Assembly (NCBI RefSeq): GCF_001612615.1
Contig: NZ_BDAU01000007.1
Span: 62,001 to 126,000 of the forward strand
Direction: 5' to 3'
DNA from: Nocardia amikacinitolerans NBRC 108937
GTDB lineage: Bacteria > Actinomycetota > Actinomycetes > Mycobacteriales > Mycobacteriaceae
DNA: 64,000 bases
Shown: positions 52,363 to 63,100 of the stretch, piece by piece
Numbering within the stretch: position 1 is the first letter of the stretch
Layout: the number at the start of each line of letters is the position of its first letter
Notes under the pieces: generated by a model
What the model saw: only the letters and a program-made list of their open reading frames with translations
What the model was told of the DNA's origin: nothing
Databases searched by the model: none
Translations under genes and position numbers: made by a program

Positions 52363-53567
52363 ATCCCTGGTTCGAAACCGTCGCCGAGGCGCAGCGTCGC
52401 GCGAAGAAGCGGCTGCCGAAATCGGTGTACGGCGCGCTGATCGCCGGTTCCGAGCGCGGCCAGACCATCGACGAGAACCAGAAGGTCTTCACCGAACTCG
52501 GTTTCGCGCCGCACTGCGCCGGTCCGATCGGCGAGCGCGACCAGTCGACGTCGGTGCTCGGCCAGCAGCTGTCGATGCCGGTGCTGATCTCGCCGACCGG
52601 CGTGCAGGCCGTGCACCCCGACGGTGAGGTGGCCGTGGCGCGTGCCGCCGCCGCGCGCGGTATCGCCATGGGACTCAGCTCGTTCGCCAGCAAGCCGATC
52701 GAGGAAGTGATCGCGGCGAACCCGGCCACCTTCTTCCAGCTCTACTGGTGCGGCGGCAAGGACGAGATCCTGCAGCGCATGGCGCGGGCCAAGGCCGCGG
52801 GCGCGGTCGGGCTCATCCTGACGCTGGACTGGTCGTTCTCGCACGGCCGCGACTGGGGCAGCCCGGTGATTCCGGAGAAGCTGGATCTGCGCACGATGCT
52901 GAAGTTCGCGCCGCAGACCCTTGCCCGGCCGCGCTGGCTGGCTACCTACGTCCGTTCCGGGCACATTCCCGATCTGACCGCGCCCAACATGGCGGTGGGC
53001 GACGCCCCGGCGCCCGGCTTCTTCGGCGCCTATGGCGAGTGGATGGGCACGCCCGCGCCGGACTGGGACGACGTGCGCTGGATCGTCGAGCAGTGGGACG
53101 GCCCGGTGATGCTCAAGGGCGTGATGCGGGTCGACGACGCGCGGCGCGCGGTCGACGTGGGCGTCGCCGCCATCTCGGTCTCCAACCACGGCGGCAACAA
53201 CCTGGACGGCACCCCGGCCGCCATTCGCGCGCTGCCGGTCATCGCGGACGCCGTCGGCGGCCAGATCGAAGTCGTGCTCGACGGCGGCATCCGGCGCGGC
53301 AGCGACGTGGTCAAGGCGGTGGCGCTCGGCGCACGCGCGGTGATGATCGGCCGCGCCTACCTGTGGGGCCTCGCCGCCAACGGGCAGGCGGGCGTGGAGA
53401 ACGTGCTCGACATCCTGCGCGGCGGCATCGACTCCGCGCTGCTTGGCCTGCGCAAGACGGCGGTCACCGACTTGGACCGTGGCGATCTTGTGGTGCCCGA
53501 CGGTTTCCAACGGGCGCTCGGTGTTTCCGCGCGTTCGACGGCGAAGGTGGTGCCCGCCACGGCGTGA
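52359..53567 (+). CDS. mftD: Mycofactocin flavoprotein MftD
   Basis: 402-residue FMN-dependent alpha-hydroxy-acid oxidase fold. ISPTGVQAVHPDGEVAVARA, SHGRDWGSP, LKGVMRVDDARRAVD, VSNHGGNNLDGTPAAIRAL and GGIRRGSDVVKAVALGARA closely follow mycobacterial Rv0694. MftD deaminates the AHDP intermediate to give the redox-active PMFT in mycofactocin synthesis. Catalytic histidine in SNHGG and the FMN phosphate site are present. ATG overlaps the mftE stop. Confidence 0.9.
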   Translation: MNPWFETVAEAQRRAKKRLPKSVYGALIAGSERGQTIDENQKVFTELGFAPHCAGPIGERDQSTSVLGQQLSMPVLISPTGVQAVHPDGEVAVARAAAARGIAMGLSSFASKPIEEVIAANPATFFQLYWCGGKDEILQRMARAKAAGAVGLILTLDWSFSHGRDWGSPVIPEKLDLRTMLKFAPQTLARPRWLATYVRSGHIPDLTAPNMAVGDAPAPGFFGAYGEWMGTPAPDWDDVRWIVEQWDGPVMLKGVMRVDDARRAVDVGVAAISVSNHGGNNLDGTPAAIRALPVIADAVGGQIEVVLDGGIRRGSDVVKAVALGARAVMIGRAYLWGLAANGQAGVENVLDILRGGIDSALLGLRKTAVTDLDRGDLVVPDGFQRALGVSARSTAKVVPATA

Positions 53568-53618
53568 GCGAGCCGCGCGCCGGGGACGAGCGCGGGCGAG
53601 GTGCTGGTCCTCGGCCGC

Positions 53619-54113
53619 TCAGCTCGGCGGTTGCCGCCGGTGGTGCGCGAGCAGCGTGTCGTAGATGTCGGCCAGCGCGCTGAGCTGCTCGCGGTCCAGC
53701 GCGTTGATCATGTGCCTGCGCACGCTGCGCACGTGCGCGGGCGCGGCGGTGCCGAGCACGTCGGCGCCGCGCGGGGTGAGTCGCGCGGCGGTGCGGCGGG
53801 CGTCGTCGGGAATCGGCTCGCGCACCACGAGCCCGCGCTTCTCCATCCGGGTGATCTGGTGGGAGAGCCTGCTCTGCGACCACTCCAGCGCCTCGGCCAG
53901 ATCGGCGAAGGTGAGCCGGTGGTCGTCGGAGCCCGCGAGGTTGGCGAGCACCGAGTACTCGACGTAGGTGAGGTTCGACTCCCGCGACGAGTCGCGCCCC
54001 ACGGCGGCCGCGATGAGGTCGCGCGTGCGCACGAATCCCAGCCAGGCTCGCATTTCCACATCGTCGAGCCACTGCGGATCGGTCACGACAGCCTCCAAAC
54101 TCTGACGTGTCAT
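53619..54113 (-). CDS. MarR family transcriptional regulator
   Basis: 164-residue winged-helix protein: LTYVEYSVLANLAGSDDHRL, FADLAEALEWSQSRLSHQIT and GLVVREPIPDDARRTAARLT (the wing). It is divergent from the fumarase gene and has an imperfect TTG-N6-CAA palindrome in the shared promoter region. Ligand unknown. Confidence 0.9.
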   Translation of the reverse strand: MTRQSLEAVVTDPQWLDDVEMRAWLGFVRTRDLIAAAVGRDSSRESNLTYVEYSVLANLAGSDDHRLTFADLAEALEWSQSRLSHQITRMEKRGLVVREPIPDDARRTAARLTPRGADVLGTAAPAHVRSVRRHMINALDREQLSALADIYDTLLAHHRRQPPS

Positions 54114-54180
54114 CTACATTGCCTCGCTGTGGTCGTGTCGAGCGCGACAAATCGTCGGATCTGACAGGTAGCACCCCCGG

Positions 54181-54196
54181 GGTTGAACGTGCAACC
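54181..54196. promoter_or_regulatory. Candidate MarR operator
   Basis: GGTTGAACGTGCAACC has 5-bp perfect arms around six bases and contains the MarR-type core TTG-N6-CAA. It lies about 70 bases upstream of the marR start. Confidence 0.5.
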
Positions 54197-54283
54197 TTTT
54201 GTGCTGCTTACCAATTTGCGGCCGGTGGGCTCGCGTACCGGCGCCGAGGAGACGAGCGTGGGTCGCTGTGTCCGCCAGCACAA

Positions 54284-54302
54284 TTAGGTTTGCCTAACCC
54301 TC
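54284..54302 (+). promoter_or_regulatory. IdeR/DtxR-like iron box upstream of the fumarase gene
   Basis: TTAGGTTTGCCTAACCCTC agrees with the IdeR consensus TTAGGTTAGGCTAACCTAA at 14 of 19 positions and contains TTAGG-N4-CCTAA. It lies about 113 bases upstream of the GTG start. Iron control of an Fe-S fumarase would be sensible. Confidence 0.6.
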
Positions 54303-54414
54303 GGCCGCTCGTTGGCCGCTGGATAGGCTCCCTGTGCTTGTGACCAGCCCGGCTCAGGCCGCCTGTGGCCGCTGGTCCGCTCGAGCCCCAGCCTCACCCG
54401 AAGGAGTGCGATCC

Positions 54415-56091
<1,677 letters not shown>

Positions 56092-56255
56092 CACGCGCGG
56101 TTTCGCCTGCTCACCGGCGGTGCGCGGCGGTCGGCGGACCGCGTCGCGCGCCGTGCGGACATGGCGATGTCACCATGATCACCGGTGTGGCATCGCCGCC
56201 CTCCCGAGGCACCCTTAGCGGGGTAGGTCGAAGAAATTTCGAGTCGAGGAGGGCA

Positions 56256-56651
56256 ATGAGTACGTCGTTTCGCGTCTCGGAATCGGCCGGGCGACGGCTT
56301 GTCGCGCGCGCCGCGCAGGAGGGAACCAGTTCGACCGCACTGCTGAACAGGTTGATCCGGGAGGGGGTCGACCAGTTGGAGCACCCGGGGATCGTGTTCC
56401 GTGGGCCGATCCACGACCGGCGCGCCGCACTGGCCGCCGGACCGGAGATCTGGGAGGTTGTCGCCCGGCTGCTCGAGCTGGAGGGGCCGGTCGAGCAACG
56501 GATCACCGTGCTGAGCGGGCAATCCGATCTGCAGTCACGGAAGATCCGCGCCGCGCTCGCCTACGCGCGGGAGTACGGGGTGGAGATCGGTGCGAGGATC
56601 GGTCGCAATCGTCAAGCCGCCGAAGCGATTCAGCGGGGCGAGCCGATCTAG
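56256..56651 (+). CDS. RHH-like N-terminus plus DUF433-like protein, possible orphan antitoxin
   Basis: 131 residues. Residues 1-43 (MSTSFRVSESAGRRLVARAA, LLNRLIREGVDQ) look like a ribbon-helix-helix DNA-binding unit. Residues 45-131 (HPGIVFRGPIHDRRAALAAG, and VEQRITVLSGQSDLQSRKIR) resemble DUF433, common in VapB-like antitoxins. No PIN or other toxin gene follows. ATG 56256 has GAGGAGGG upstream and an intrinsic terminator downstream, so it is transcribed alone. Confidence 0.72.
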   Translation: MSTSFRVSESAGRRLVARAAQEGTSSTALLNRLIREGVDQLEHPGIVFRGPIHDRRAALAAGPEIWEVVARLLELEGPVEQRITVLSGQSDLQSRKIRAALAYAREYGVEIGARIGRNRQAAEAIQRGEPI

Positions 56652-56676
56652 CCCGAAAGCCGACCGGTTGGTCGCT

Positions 56677-56710
56677 GCGCCGAGGCCGTTCGCCGGCCTC
56701 GGCGCTTCTT
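56677..56710 (+). terminator. Intrinsic terminator after the RHH-DUF433 gene
   Basis: A perfect 12-bp stem, 56677-56688 with 56694-56705, a 5-base loop and then TTCTT. It starts 26 bases after the stop codon. Confidence 0.85.
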
Positions 56711-56793
56711 CGTCTCGGGGGTGCGAAAAGGGCTCGAGGCGCGGATGATTCGGACAAATCGCTCTTGCCCATCCGGCGCGTAAGGTCGGTCCG

Positions 56794-56982
56794 ATGTGGG
56801 CGATCGTGCAGACCTGGATTCCGGATTCCGACGGCGGCTTCGGCGAAGTGATCACCGAGACCTGTGAACGTGTCGCGGTGCGAGATGTCCTGGTGGAGGC
56901 CGACGTTCCGGTCGGTGTGGGCGACCGTGTCCGGCTGGAGTACGTCGACGGCGAGTTGGTGCGTGTCGTCCGGGCGCAGTAG
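56794..56982 (+). CDS. Small hypothetical protein
   Basis: 62 residues, mostly beta strand (MWAIVQTWIPDSDGGFGEVI, VGVGDRVRLEYVDGELVRVV). It has a plausible AAGGTCGG ribosome-binding site and normal codon use for the window. I do not recognise the family; a small OB- or SH3-like barrel is possible. Confidence 0.55.
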   Translation: MWAIVQTWIPDSDGGFGEVITETCERVAVRDVLVEADVPVGVGDRVRLEYVDGELVRVVRAQ

Positions 56983-57010
56983 GGGATTGGTAGCAGTGCC
57001 CGCCCGAGTG

Positions 57011-57200
57011 TGATCCACAGCACTGGATAACTATGTGGACAGCGGTCTTTCCTGTGGATAGTGGGGTTGGCAGGCAAGCGGTTTGGGGATCGGATGGGTC
57101 GATCTGGGGCCGGGATGTAGCCGTTAGCTATCACGGCTGGTTATCCACACGCCTGTGGATTCGTAGGGCTGAGTGTTTGCTAGCCGGTCTTCTCTCCACA
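57011..57200. promoter_or_regulatory. Cluster of DnaA-box-like sites
   Basis: TTATCCACA at 57141-57149 is a perfect DnaA box. One-mismatch or two-mismatch versions are TGATCCACA (57011-57019), TGTGGACAG (57034-57042), TGTGGATAG (57053-57061), TGTGGATTC (57154-57162) and CTCTCCACA (57192-57200). No dnaA or dnaN gene is present, so this is not the usual oriC. It might titrate DnaA, or be fortuitous. Confidence 0.5.
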
Positions 57201-57363
57201 GGTAATACACACGAAATCGCTGGTGTGAGCCGAAAGTTGGCATCGAGTGCTGATTTCCTGTGGGTATGCCGACGTGGCATCGGCGCTGCTCCGCGGGTGC
57301 GCTCGAAAGGACCGTCCAGTATCGGCCCGGCCGCCCCGTGCAACCCGCCGCCGCACTGCCGAG

Positions 57364-57434
57364 CGGAGAGAAGTGGTTTCGACGGAAGAGAAACGCGTGG
57401 CCGAATATCCTTGTCGGGCAACCACTTCTCTCCG
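57364..57434. repeat. 15-bp perfect inverted repeat with 41-base spacer
   Basis: CGGAGAGAAGTGGTT at 57364-57378 is the exact reverse complement of 57420-57434. A further four outer bases pair if one base bulges. It could fold as a long hairpin in RNA or be the footprint of a small inserted element. Confidence 0.7.
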
Positions 57435-57659
57435 TCGGTTCGCGGGAACCGGCCGCTGCGCGGGTGTCAGTGGCCGACTGGGGGTTGCCGAACCCCACGG
57501 TGTGCCAAGAGGGAGACCGGCTGGAACGATGTGGTGTCGTGCGCCGGACGGGACCGGTGTCGAAAGTGCTGCGCCACAATCGGCGCCGGGTGTGGTGTCG
57601 ATCCCCCGAGCGGTTCGGGCCGGGAGACCGGGGAGTGGGCCGCCGTTACTATGGCGCCC

Positions 57660-58169
57660 ATGCTGACGAGCGAGGGTATCGGGAAGCGGATGGCGGTCGG
57701 CGTCCTGGCGGCGGCCGCGATCGGGGGCGCCGCCGCACCGCAGGCGCTGGCCGCGCCGACCGGACAATGGGAGGTCGTCGGTTCGGCCGCGGGCACCGAG
57801 GGACTCGATCCGGTGCTCGCGGTGGCGTACACCCTCGCCGAGAACGCGGCGCACGCCGAAGACGTTCCGCTGTGGATCAACTCGGGCCACCGCAGCTACG
57901 CCGAGCAACAGGCCATGTGGGAGGACGGCATCGCCACCTACGGCAGCCCCGAGGAGGCGCGCCGCTGGGTGCTGCCACCCGAGGAGTCGACCCACGTCGC
58001 GGGCCGCGCCGTCGACGTCGGCCCGCAGGAGGGTGCGCAGTGGCTCGCACAGAACGGGAACCGCTGGGGCATCTGCCAGACCTACGCGAACGAATGGTGG
58101 CACTTCGAAGTCGCCACCGTCCCCGGCGGCGCCTGCCCGCCGCCCCGCGCGGACGCCAGCGAGCGCTAA
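57660..58169 (+). CDS. Secreted VanY-like D-alanyl-D-alanine carboxypeptidase (M15)
   Basis: 169 residues. A signal peptide (MLTSEGIGKRMAVGVLAAAA, cleavage near ALA-AP) and a single M15B/VanY domain: INSGHRSYAEQQAMWEDG, the zinc motif ESTHVAGRAVDVGP (SxHxxGxAxD) and EWWHFE (ExxHxE). It would trim the terminal D-Ala from peptidoglycan stem peptides outside the membrane. ATG 57660 is chosen over ATG 57651 because both give the same signal and neither has a clear ribosome-binding site. There is no van resistance cluster here. Confidence 0.85.
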   Translation: MLTSEGIGKRMAVGVLAAAAIGGAAAPQALAAPTGQWEVVGSAAGTEGLDPVLAVAYTLAENAAHAEDVPLWINSGHRSYAEQQAMWEDGIATYGSPEEARRWVLPPEESTHVAGRAVDVGPQEGAQWLAQNGNRWGICQTYANEWWHFEVATVPGGACPPPRADASER

Positions 58170-58232
58170 GCGGCGCCGCGCCACGGATGTCGGCGGGCCT
58201 AGGCGTTGCGCCACGGACGCCAGCGAGCGCTA
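58150..58232. repeat. 19-bp direct repeat over the VanY stop codon
   Basis: The 19 bases at 58150-58168, reaching into the VanY stop codon, recur at 58214-58232, 64 bases downstream. GCGCCACGG occurs at 58178-58186 and is repeated close to the second copy. This looks like a short local duplication. Confidence 0.7.
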
Positions 58233-58462
58233 GGAGAGGCGCGCCCCGGACGTCGGGCAGAGGTCGGAACGCGGGCGAGCGCCGGAACGGGACGATGCGG
58301 GCCCGGGTTCGGTGGCCTCAGGAGTGCGCTCTTGGCGCGCTCCGAGAGGGTTTCGAGCCGGTCACCCGGACTGCGCTGCTGGTGCACGGCGAGATGCGTG
58401 CGAGCCCCGCTCCTTCGGTGCGCACCGCTGCGCGCGCGCTCGGAAGGTCCCAGCGGGTCACC

Positions 58463-58690
58463 TCAAGAGTGGGTCGGTGGTGTGGGTGCCCGGCCGAGGA
58501 CTTCGGTCGGCACGATGCGTTGGGCGCCGAGGACCTCGAAGCCGAGGAGGGTGCCGGACGCGCTGAAGTCCAGCACCACGGTTCCGCCCTCGACCGGGGT
58601 GACGATCTGGCGGGTCGCCTCGCCGGGGGCCACTTCGTCGGCGATGGTGAAGTAGGCGGCGTCGGCGGCCGGGTCGTAGGTCATGTGCAT
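58463..58690 (-). CDS. DUF2283 small protein
   Basis: 75 residues: MHMTYDPAADAAYFTIADEV, then GGTVVLDFSASGTLLGFEVL, the DUF2283 pattern. The family is small, often beside toxin-antitoxin or mobile genes, without a known role. ATG 58690 has GGAGG eight bases upstream. It lies just downstream of the transporter gene on the same strand. Confidence 0.82.
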   Translation of the reverse strand: MHMTYDPAADAAYFTIADEVAPGEATRQIVTPVEGGTVVLDFSASGTLLGFEVLGAQRIVPTEVLGRAPTPPTHS

Positions 58691-58785
58691 GTCCGGGTCC
58701 TCCGTCGCATCGCCGTGCGGTCCTGAGCACTTCACGGTAACTCCGATCCGGCTGGGCCGCCGACACGCGAGCCGTATACCGGTGG

Positions 58786-60138
58786 TCAGCGCACCGGCGC
58801 GGGCTCGGCCTCGGGTTCGGCCGACGCCGGTCGAGCTCCTGCGTGGCTCGCGCGCCGCGGCAACACCCAGAACAGGACAAACGTGCAGGTCAGGCTGATC
58901 GCGCAGACCGCGACGACATACCAGGCGACCGCACCGGAACCGGCACCCGCGGTCCACAGCGCCGTAGCGATCAGCGGCGCGAGCCCGCCGCCGAGAATCA
59001 CGGAGATCTGAACGATCAGCGATGTTCCCGAGTACCGCACCGCGGCGGGGAACAGGTCGGCGATGATGATGCCGCCCACGCTGTGGCTGATCGGCAGGAC
59101 AACGCCCATCCCGAGCAGCGCGAGAAACACCACGACCCGATCGCCGGTGTTCAGCAGCGGGAAGTAGACCGCGCACCACGCCAGCAGCGCCGCGGTGCCC
59201 GCGAGGAAGACCCGCGCGGTGCCGACCCGATCGCCGAGCGCGCCCCACAGCGGCATGGTGGCGCACCAGACGACCGCGGCCACGATGACGCCCGTCAGCA
59301 GAAAGTCCCTGCTGAACCCGAGCGTCTTGGTGCCGTAGGTGAGCGTGAAGACCATGAAGATGTACACCACGGCCGAGGTCGCCACCGCCGCCAGCAGGAT
59401 CAGCGTCAGCCGCGGCAACCCGACCCGCAGCGCGTCGCGCAGCGGAAACGCCGACACCTCGCCGCGCCGCACCAGCCCCGCGTACTCCTCGGATTCGGTG
59501 ATCCGCAGCCGCACCACCAGCCCGACCACCACGAGAATCACGCTGAGCAGGAACGGAATCCGCCATCCCCAGGACAGGAAGGCCGAATCCGGAAGCAGCG
59601 CACTCGTACCGAGGAACATCGCGTTGGCCAAAATCAACCCCGCGGGCGTTCCCATCTGCGGGAAACTCGCATACCGGTTGAGCCGCCCCGGCGGCGCGTG
59701 CTCGATGGACAGCACGGTCGCGCCCGCGCCCTCACCGCCGAGACCGACACCCTGCGCCAGCCGCAAGACGACCAGCAGCACCGGCGCCCAGAAGCCGATG
59801 CTCGCGTAGGTGGGCAGCAGCCCGATCAGCGTCGAACTCACGCCCATCAGGATCAGCGAAACCACCAGCGTGGTGCGCCGCCCGAACCGGTCGCCGAAGT
59901 GCCCGAACAGCAATCCGCCGATGGGTCGCGCGCCGAAACCGACGGCGAACGTGCTGAATGCCGCGAGGGTGCCCGCGGCCGGGCTCAGCGACGGAAAGAA
60001 CTGCTTGCCGAAGATCAACGCCGACGCCGTGCCGTACAGCATGAAGTCGTACCACTCGAGCGTGGTGCCGACCAGGGTCGCCGCGGCGACCCGGCGCGGC
60101 GCGGACGCGGCGGTGGAGCGGGGTGGAACAGAAATCAC
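58786..60138 (-). CDS. MHS-family metabolite:H+ symporter (MFS)
   Basis: 450 residues, 12 membrane helices. MHS marks are TLEWYDFMLYGTASALIFGK at helix 1, GHFGDRFGRRTTLV between helices 2 and 3, and GVGLGGEGAGATVLSIEHAP near helix 4. The family imports organic acids such as dicarboxylates, shikimate or betaine with protons. GTG 60138 starts 11 bases after the JetC-like stop. A longer frame on this strand fuses it with antisense of the neighbour; that is not real. Substrate unknown. Confidence 0.88.
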   Translation of the reverse strand: MISVPPRSTAASAPRRVAAATLVGTTLEWYDFMLYGTASALIFGKQFFPSLSPAAGTLAAFSTFAVGFGARPIGGLLFGHFGDRFGRRTTLVVSLILMGVSSTLIGLLPTYASIGFWAPVLLVVLRLAQGVGLGGEGAGATVLSIEHAPPGRLNRYASFPQMGTPAGLILANAMFLGTSALLPDSAFLSWGWRIPFLLSVILVVVGLVVRLRITESEEYAGLVRRGEVSAFPLRDALRVGLPRLTLILLAAVATSAVVYIFMVFTLTYGTKTLGFSRDFLLTGVIVAAVVWCATMPLWGALGDRVGTARVFLAGTAALLAWCAVYFPLLNTGDRVVVFLALLGMGVVLPISHSVGGIIIADLFPAAVRYSGTSLIVQISVILGGGLAPLIATALWTAGAGSGAVAWYVVAVCAISLTCTFVLFWVLPRRASHAGARPASAEPEAEPAPVR

Positions 60139-60149
60139 TGCGATCCGTT

Positions 60150-63100
60150 TCAGCCGACGGGCGCGGGTGCGCCCGGCATGTCGTCGAGGGTCAGCCCGCC
60201 CTCGATGGTGGTGGGCACCCGGCGGCGGTTGGGTGAGCCGAGCGCGGTGGTCAGGTCGCTGCCGTCGTGTTCGGCGAGCAGGTCGCCGCTGTCCCACACC
60301 AGCAGCGTCGCGCTCACCGTGTTCTCGGCGGTGGAATGCGCCAGGTCGTAGTGCGCGCAGCCCGGCACGTGCGGGTAGGTGATCCACAGGTCGTAGCCGG
60401 TCATGAACAGGTCGAGGTCGAATTGCACGCTCAGGCCGAGCAATTCGCTGCGGCCGTTGTCGTCGACGCCCGCGAACGCCTCGTCCAACGCCAGCAGGCG
60501 CGGCGCCTGCGGATCGGCGGAGTCGAGCATGACGTGCGCCGCCGCGAACAACGGCAGGTGCAGCGACACCGACTGCTCGCCGCCGGACAGCGCGCTGTGC
60601 CTGGCGACGGTGAGCTTGTCCTCGCTGCCGTCGCCGGAGATCAGCGTGAACGAGAACACCCGCCACGTGCGGTAATCGAGGGTGGCGGCGAGGATCTCGG
60701 GGTAGGAGCGTTCCGGGTGCGCGGCGCGCGCGGCGCGAATCTCGGCGGCGAAGTGGGCGCGGATCGCGGCGAGATCGTCGGAACTCAGGGTGGTGGCGTC
60801 GCGGTCGAGGAGCTTGCACATCGCCCGCGCGGCGTCGGAGAGATTGTCGGCGAGCACCCAGTGCACGCCGATGGTGTTGCCCGAGGACATCCGCCGCTGC
60901 TTCATCTCCGCGCCCATCTTGGCGATGAGTTCGCGTGCGTCGCTGGTGCGTTCGTGGATCTGCTGGGCGAGCCCGGTGAGCAGCGCGTCCTCCAGGATGC
61001 GGCGCTCGGCGTCGGTGAGCAGCAGTTCCTGGTCGTGCCGGGCCTGGTCGATGCGTCCGGCGAAGTCGGCTAGCGCGGCGACGCCGTGCTCGTCCTGCAC
61101 TTGCACCACGGTCAACCCGTCGGCCGCGTCCCACTGCAAGCGGTAGTCGCGGCCCGAGGCGGCCAGCGCGGCGTCGAACTCCTGAAGCGCCGAGGTCACC
61201 GCGCTGCGGGTGGACTTGCGCGCCGCCTCGCCCGCGCGCACCGACGCGGTTGCCGAGGCGAGGCTTTCGAAGAGCTCGGCCACTTCGTCGGGCAGCACCC
61301 GCGGTTCGGATTCCGGACCCGCCTGGGTGATGCGATAGAGCAGCTGTTCTGGCGTCGACCACGCCGCGTCGCTGCTCGGCCACCGGCACTCGGGCGCGGC
61401 GCCGAGCAGCGACAGCAGATCCGGCTGGGCGTACGGGGCAAGGCTTTTCACATCGGCGAGCACCTCGGTGAGCGCGGTGCCCAGCGATTCGTGCGCGGTG
61501 CGGTAGGCGGCTTCCGCGTCGCCGACCGCCTCGATGGCCGCGTTGGCGGCCTTGCGCGCGGCCTTCTGTTCGGCCCTCGTCGCCTCGATGCGCTGCCTGG
61601 CCTGCTCTAGTTCGCGGTCGATGTCGGCCGCGCCGGCGCCGAGCGCCTCGCGCAGCGTCTCCAGTTTGCGCAGCTGCTCCTGGTAGCCGGCCTGGGCGGC
61701 CTCGGCCTCCTCGGCGAACGCCTCGGCGAGGTCGCGCGCCTCGTCGTGCCGGTCGGCGCTCTCGCGTTCGCGTTCGCGCTCGCGCTCGTGGTCGGCGCGC
61801 AGCCGGAGCAGCCCGGTGCCGGTGTTCTCGAAATGCCGGATGGCGGCGGCGAGCGCGTCCAGTTCGCGCGGGTCGCGCGGCGCGCGGTGCGCGACGGCGG
61901 CTGCCCGCAGCTTCTTCTCGATGGCCGCGACCTCGGTGACCGCATGGTCCAAATCCTTCTCGGCCTGCGCGGCGGCCTCCGAGCGGGAACGCATGACGCC
62001 CGCGTTCTCCGACACCGCGCGCAGCGCGGCCGTGACCGCGGCCGGGCGCGGAAGAGCCTTGGCGGCGGCCGTGATTCGGGCCAGTTCCGTGTGCGCCGCG
62101 TCCGCTTCCTCCCGCGCGACGCGCTGCGCCTCGGCGGCCGCGTCCAGCGCGTTCGCCAACTCGGCGAGCCGAAGCTCCCGGCGGCGGGCTCGCGCCGTCG
62201 CGCCGATGAACTCGGCGTCGGTCTTGTGATGCCTGCCCACCTGCACGCCCTGCCGGAACCCGCCCGCGCCGCTGATCGCCACGCCCGCGGCGCCGTCGAG
62301 GTCGTCGAGCAGGGCGATCGAGGCAAGCACGTCGGCGACGACCTGCCGCGGGACGGTCAGGCCGTCGGTGTCGTCCTCCACCACGAGCACGTCCGCGAGG
62401 GTGCGCCCGGCGGGCCGCTGCTGCGCTGGCAGGGGGACGAGGAACTGATCGCAATAGTCCTCGGGCTGTTCGTCCTCCGCGCAGACCCACGCGTCCAGCA
62501 GACCGGCGGCGTGCAGCGCGGCCTCGATGCCCGCGGCGGTCTCTGGCGACACGCCGTCGGCGAAGCGGACCAACCGCCACAGCGGGGCGCCGGGACGACT
62601 CGACCGGTCCTCGCTGCGCGCCATGGGGTTTCGCGGCGCGTCGTCGCGCTGCGCGCCGACCCGGTCGCGCTCGGCGGTGAGCTCGGCGATCTGTTCGGTC
62701 GCCGCCGCGGCGCGCGCCTTGGCCGCCACCCGACGGTCGCGCAACTCGTCGAGCAGCGGTTCGGCGCGTTCGGCAAGCACCTCCGCCACGCCAGCCGCGT
62801 CATCCGATCCGACCTTCGCCAGCGCCGCGTCGAGGGCGTCGAACAGACCGCCGCCGAGCGGGAGGTAACAGTCGCGGTGCGCGTCCCACCAGGCGCGCAG
62901 TGCCGCCGCGGCCTCGGTGCGAGCCAAGGTCACCGCGGCCTCGGCGTGTGCCACCTCGGCGGCGGCAGCCTCGCGCGCTTGGACCGCGCGCTCGGCAAGT
63001 CGTTCCGCCCTGGTCCGCTCGGCGGCGGCGGAGTCCATGAGCACCAACGCTTTACGCACCGCGCGCACGTCGGCGTCGCGCTCCTCGGCCCGCGCCCGCA

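Larger units (their letters stand above)
54114..54414. promoter_or_regulatory. Divergent marR/fumarase regulatory region
   Basis: 301 bases without a gene. A palindrome GGTTGAACGTGCAACC (54181-54196) fits a MarR operator. An IdeR/DtxR-like box is at 54284-54302. A GGATAGGCT near 54329 may be a -10 for the fumarase gene. Confidence 0.55.
56983..57659. other. 677-base noncoding region with DnaA-box-like sites and an inverted repeat
   Basis: This is the largest gap in the window and is less GC-rich than its surroundings. Long frames cross it but none has a recognised domain or a good start. Its left half holds several DnaA-box-like nonamers (57011-57200) and its centre a 15-bp perfect inverted repeat (57364-57434). 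The right end leads into the VanY-like gene. Confidence 0.6.

Noticed and set aside
57011..57200. Chromosomal origin oriC
   Set aside because: There is no dnaA, dnaN, rpmH or parAB gene nearby. A few box-like sites do not make an origin.
58786..62580. A 1264-codon open frame on the minus strand covering the transporter and part of the JetC gene
   Set aside because: Only the first-named part (58786-60138) encodes a real transporter. The rest is a shadow of the JetC gene in another frame, rich in Arg/Gly/Ala with no domains; high GC makes such frames common.
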